From the NCBI GenBank assembly GCA_026418875.1, contig JAOAAM010000537.1, positions 1 through 6,769 on the forward strand: DNA of 6,769 nucleotides, written 5' to 3'. Origin of the DNA: Gemmataceae bacterium. GTDB taxonomy: Bacteria > Planctomycetota > Planctomycetia > Gemmatales > Gemmataceae. The position numbers were made by a program, and so were the translations under genes. Under the pieces are notes generated by a model. That model did not search any database. It saw only the letters and a list, made by a program, of their open reading frames with translations, and had not been told where the DNA came from. This document shows positions 5,617 through 6,769 of this stretch, in pieces (within the stretch, counting starts at the first letter, position 1; the number at the start of each line of letters is the position of its first letter).

Positions 5617-6456
5617 CTACTCTGCAAGGCACTCCTGGAGAAAACGGACTCCGTGGGCGATGTCCGCGATCCTCGCTGCCTGATCGCCGACTTCTCGCTC
5701 AATGCAAAGCGGCCCGCGGTATCCGACCTTCTTGAGCGTCTGCACGAAGGCCCGGATGTTGACTTGCCCTTGCCCCAGCGGCACCTCCTCGCCCCATTGC
5801 CCCGGCACGGTCGGACGGTTGGCATCCTTGACATGGACGCTGCGGATGTCCGGCCCGAGGATTTCCACCGCCCGAAGCGGGTCGCCCTTATCGTATAGCA
5901 GCATGTTGGCGGGGTCGAAGTTGACCTTCAGGTTTGGGCATTTCAGCTCATCGAGCGTCAGCCGCAGCAAATCCGCCGTCTCTTGCCCCGTTTCAAAGGC
6001 GATGGTGATGCCTTGGGCTTGGGCCAAATCGCTGACCTTGGCGAGGGTATCGAGAAACGACTTCCGGTCCGGGTCGCCCGGCTCCGGGATGAAACCGGCA
6101 TGCAGCATCATGTCGCTCAAGCCCAGGGCTTTCGTTCGGGCCAAGCCCCATTGAAATCGCTCCAGTCGCTCCGGCCGCGTGGCAGGATCGCCGAACCCGC
6201 CCGTCTTTTGGATCGTGGCAGGAGTCGTGTAATCCTCGCCGGGGAAGCCAAGCATCGTGCCGATCATGTGGAAACCCGCCGCCTTAGCCGCCTCCGGCAT
6301 GGCATCGCCTTCGTCCCAAGAAGCGTGATGCGGGTCGCCACAGGCGATTTGCACCACACTCAGCCCGAGTTGATCCATCAGGCGTTTGAGTTCGGGGACG
6401 CTTTTCACTTGCAATGACCAACTGCACACGCCGATACTGAGGGGAGGAATGCTCAT
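5617..6456 (-). CDS. Sugar phosphate isomerase/epimerase-like TIM-barrel protein
   Basis: A 279-residue member of the xylose isomerase-like TIM-barrel superfamily (AP endonuclease family 2 fold), close to the usual length. The N-terminal strand SIGVCSWSLQ (7-16) is typical. Probable divalent-metal ligands sit at the expected strands: E155 in IAFETG, D181 in NFDPANM, H208 in SVHVKD and E253 in the closing motif GYRGPLCIEREVG (245-257). H119 in LHAG is also well placed. There is no signal peptide, so it is cytoplasmic. ATG 6454-6456 was chosen because GAGG lies 7 bases upstream and the first beta strand then begins at once; a start at 6519 would add 21 residues and reach the extended -10 of the divergent gene. 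Relatives epimerise or isomerise sugars, keto sugars and inosose-type cyclitols; the substrate cannot be read from the sequence. Confidence 0.9.
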   Translation of the reverse strand: MSIPPLSIGVCSWSLQVKSVPELKRLMDQLGLSVVQIACGDPHHASWDEGDAMPEAAKAAGFHMIGTMLGFPGEDYTTPATIQKTGGFGDPATRPERLERFQWGLARTKALGLSDMMLHAGFIPEPGDPDRKSFLDTLAKVSDLAQAQGITIAFETGQETADLLRLTLDELKCPNLKVNFDPANMLLYDKGDPLRAVEILGPDIRSVHVKDANRPTVPGQWGEEVPLGQGQVNIRAFVQTLKKVGYRGPLCIEREVGDQAARIADIAHGVRFLQECLAE

Positions 6457-6518
6457 GGTTCGGCCTCGGGAAACTGGGGGAGAACCCGCGGGAATTAATC
6501 TTCCATCGGGGCTGCTCA

Positions 6519-6527
6519 TGGTATAAT
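6519..6527 (+). promoter_or_regulatory. Extended -10 promoter for the DUF1501 gene
   Basis: TGGTATAAT is a perfect extended -10 element: TG, one base, then the full TATAAT consensus at 6522-6527. The upstream hexamer at 16-base spacing (CTTCCA, 6500-6505) is a poor -35, which extended -10 promoters tolerate. Transcription would begin near 6534, giving a leader of about 24 bases that contains the ribosome binding site. Confidence 0.6.
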
Positions 6528-6557
6528 CGGCACCGGGGGGATTGGGGAGACGATGCC

Positions 6558-6769
6558 ATGCTGTTCATCGGCCGACAACGATCCCACACATGCCAGGCGT
6601 TGAACCGCCGCTCGTTCCTTCAGGTGGGCGGCAGCACCGTGCTCGGGCTGACTCTGGCGGATTGGCTGCGTGTTCGTGCCGGTGCCCCGAATCCCGGCTC
6701 AGCGCGATCGGTCATCTTCCTATGGTTGTGGGGTGGTCCGGCCCATTTGGATACGTTTGACCCCAAGCC
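6558..6769 (+). CDS. DUF1501 protein with twin-arginine leader (partial, N-terminus)
   Basis: The first 70 codons of a plus-strand gene that runs off the right edge. ATG at 6558-6560 follows GGGGAGA (6544-6550) at 7-base spacing; the ATG five bases earlier (6553) is in another frame. The protein carries NRRSFLQVGGSTVLGLTLA at 16-34, a Tat signal with RR at 17-18 and a hydrophobic core. Then comes SVIFLWLWGGPAHLDTFDPK at 51-70, the WGGPxHxDTxDPK motif that opens DUF1501, a family related to the alkaline phosphatase/sulfatase fold. Its members are very numerous in planctomycetes, commonly lie beside DUF1549/DUF1553 cytochrome-like proteins, and are exported by Tat. The partner gene would be outside the window. 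Its biochemical activity is not established. It is divergent from the isomerase gene with a 101-base gap. Confidence 0.9.
   Translation, partial: MLFIGRQRSHTCQALNRRSFLQVGGSTVLGLTLADWLRVRAGAPNPGSARSVIFLWLWGGPAHLDTFDPK

Overview
The window looks like chromosomal DNA from a planctomycete, probably of the Gemmata/Gemmataceae type. It is GC-rich and carries families strongly amplified in that phylum: a DUF1559 pseudopilin-like protein with a C-terminal H-X9-DG motif, a paired small lipoprotein, a DUF1501 protein with a twin-arginine leader, a Tat-dependent Gfo/Idh/MocA oxidoreductase, a DUF1573 protein, and a membrane protein with an N-terminal zinc ribbon. No transposase, tRNA, rRNA, CRISPR array or phage gene is visible. 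The genus cannot be named from the sequence alone.

Layout, left to right. (1) Positions 1-99 hold the N-terminus of a coiled-coil protein on the minus strand that runs off the left edge. (2) A strong minus-strand intrinsic terminator (263-302) ends the Gfo/Idh/MocA oxidoreductase gene (328-1701, minus), which has a plausible promoter at 1744-1772. (3) A zinc-ribbon protein with three membrane segments (1874-2629, minus) is divergent from a secreted DUF1573 protein (2912-3943, plus). The 282-base gap between them contains a 21-bp tandem repeat and a short upstream reading frame. (4) The DUF1573 gene converges on a two-gene minus-strand operon: DUF1559 (4470-5471) followed by a small lipoprotein (4031-4447), with hairpins at the junction. 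A promoter framed by an inverted repeat lies upstream of DUF1559. (5) A sugar phosphate isomerase/epimerase-like TIM-barrel gene (5617-6456, minus) is divergent from the start of a DUF1501 gene (6558 to the right edge, plus), which has an extended -10 promoter.

How the genes may work together: the Tat-exported NAD-type oxidoreductase and the TIM-barrel isomerase belong to superfamilies that often take part together in sugar or cyclitol oxidation and epimerisation. Most of the other proteins are predicted to be exported or membrane-bound, so the theme is cell envelope and carbohydrate handling. The DUF1559-lipoprotein pair is the only convincing operon. I see no clearly new biological system. 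The least explained items are the control region at 2590-2711, the inverted repeat over the DUF1559 promoter, and the uncharacterised zinc-ribbon membrane protein.
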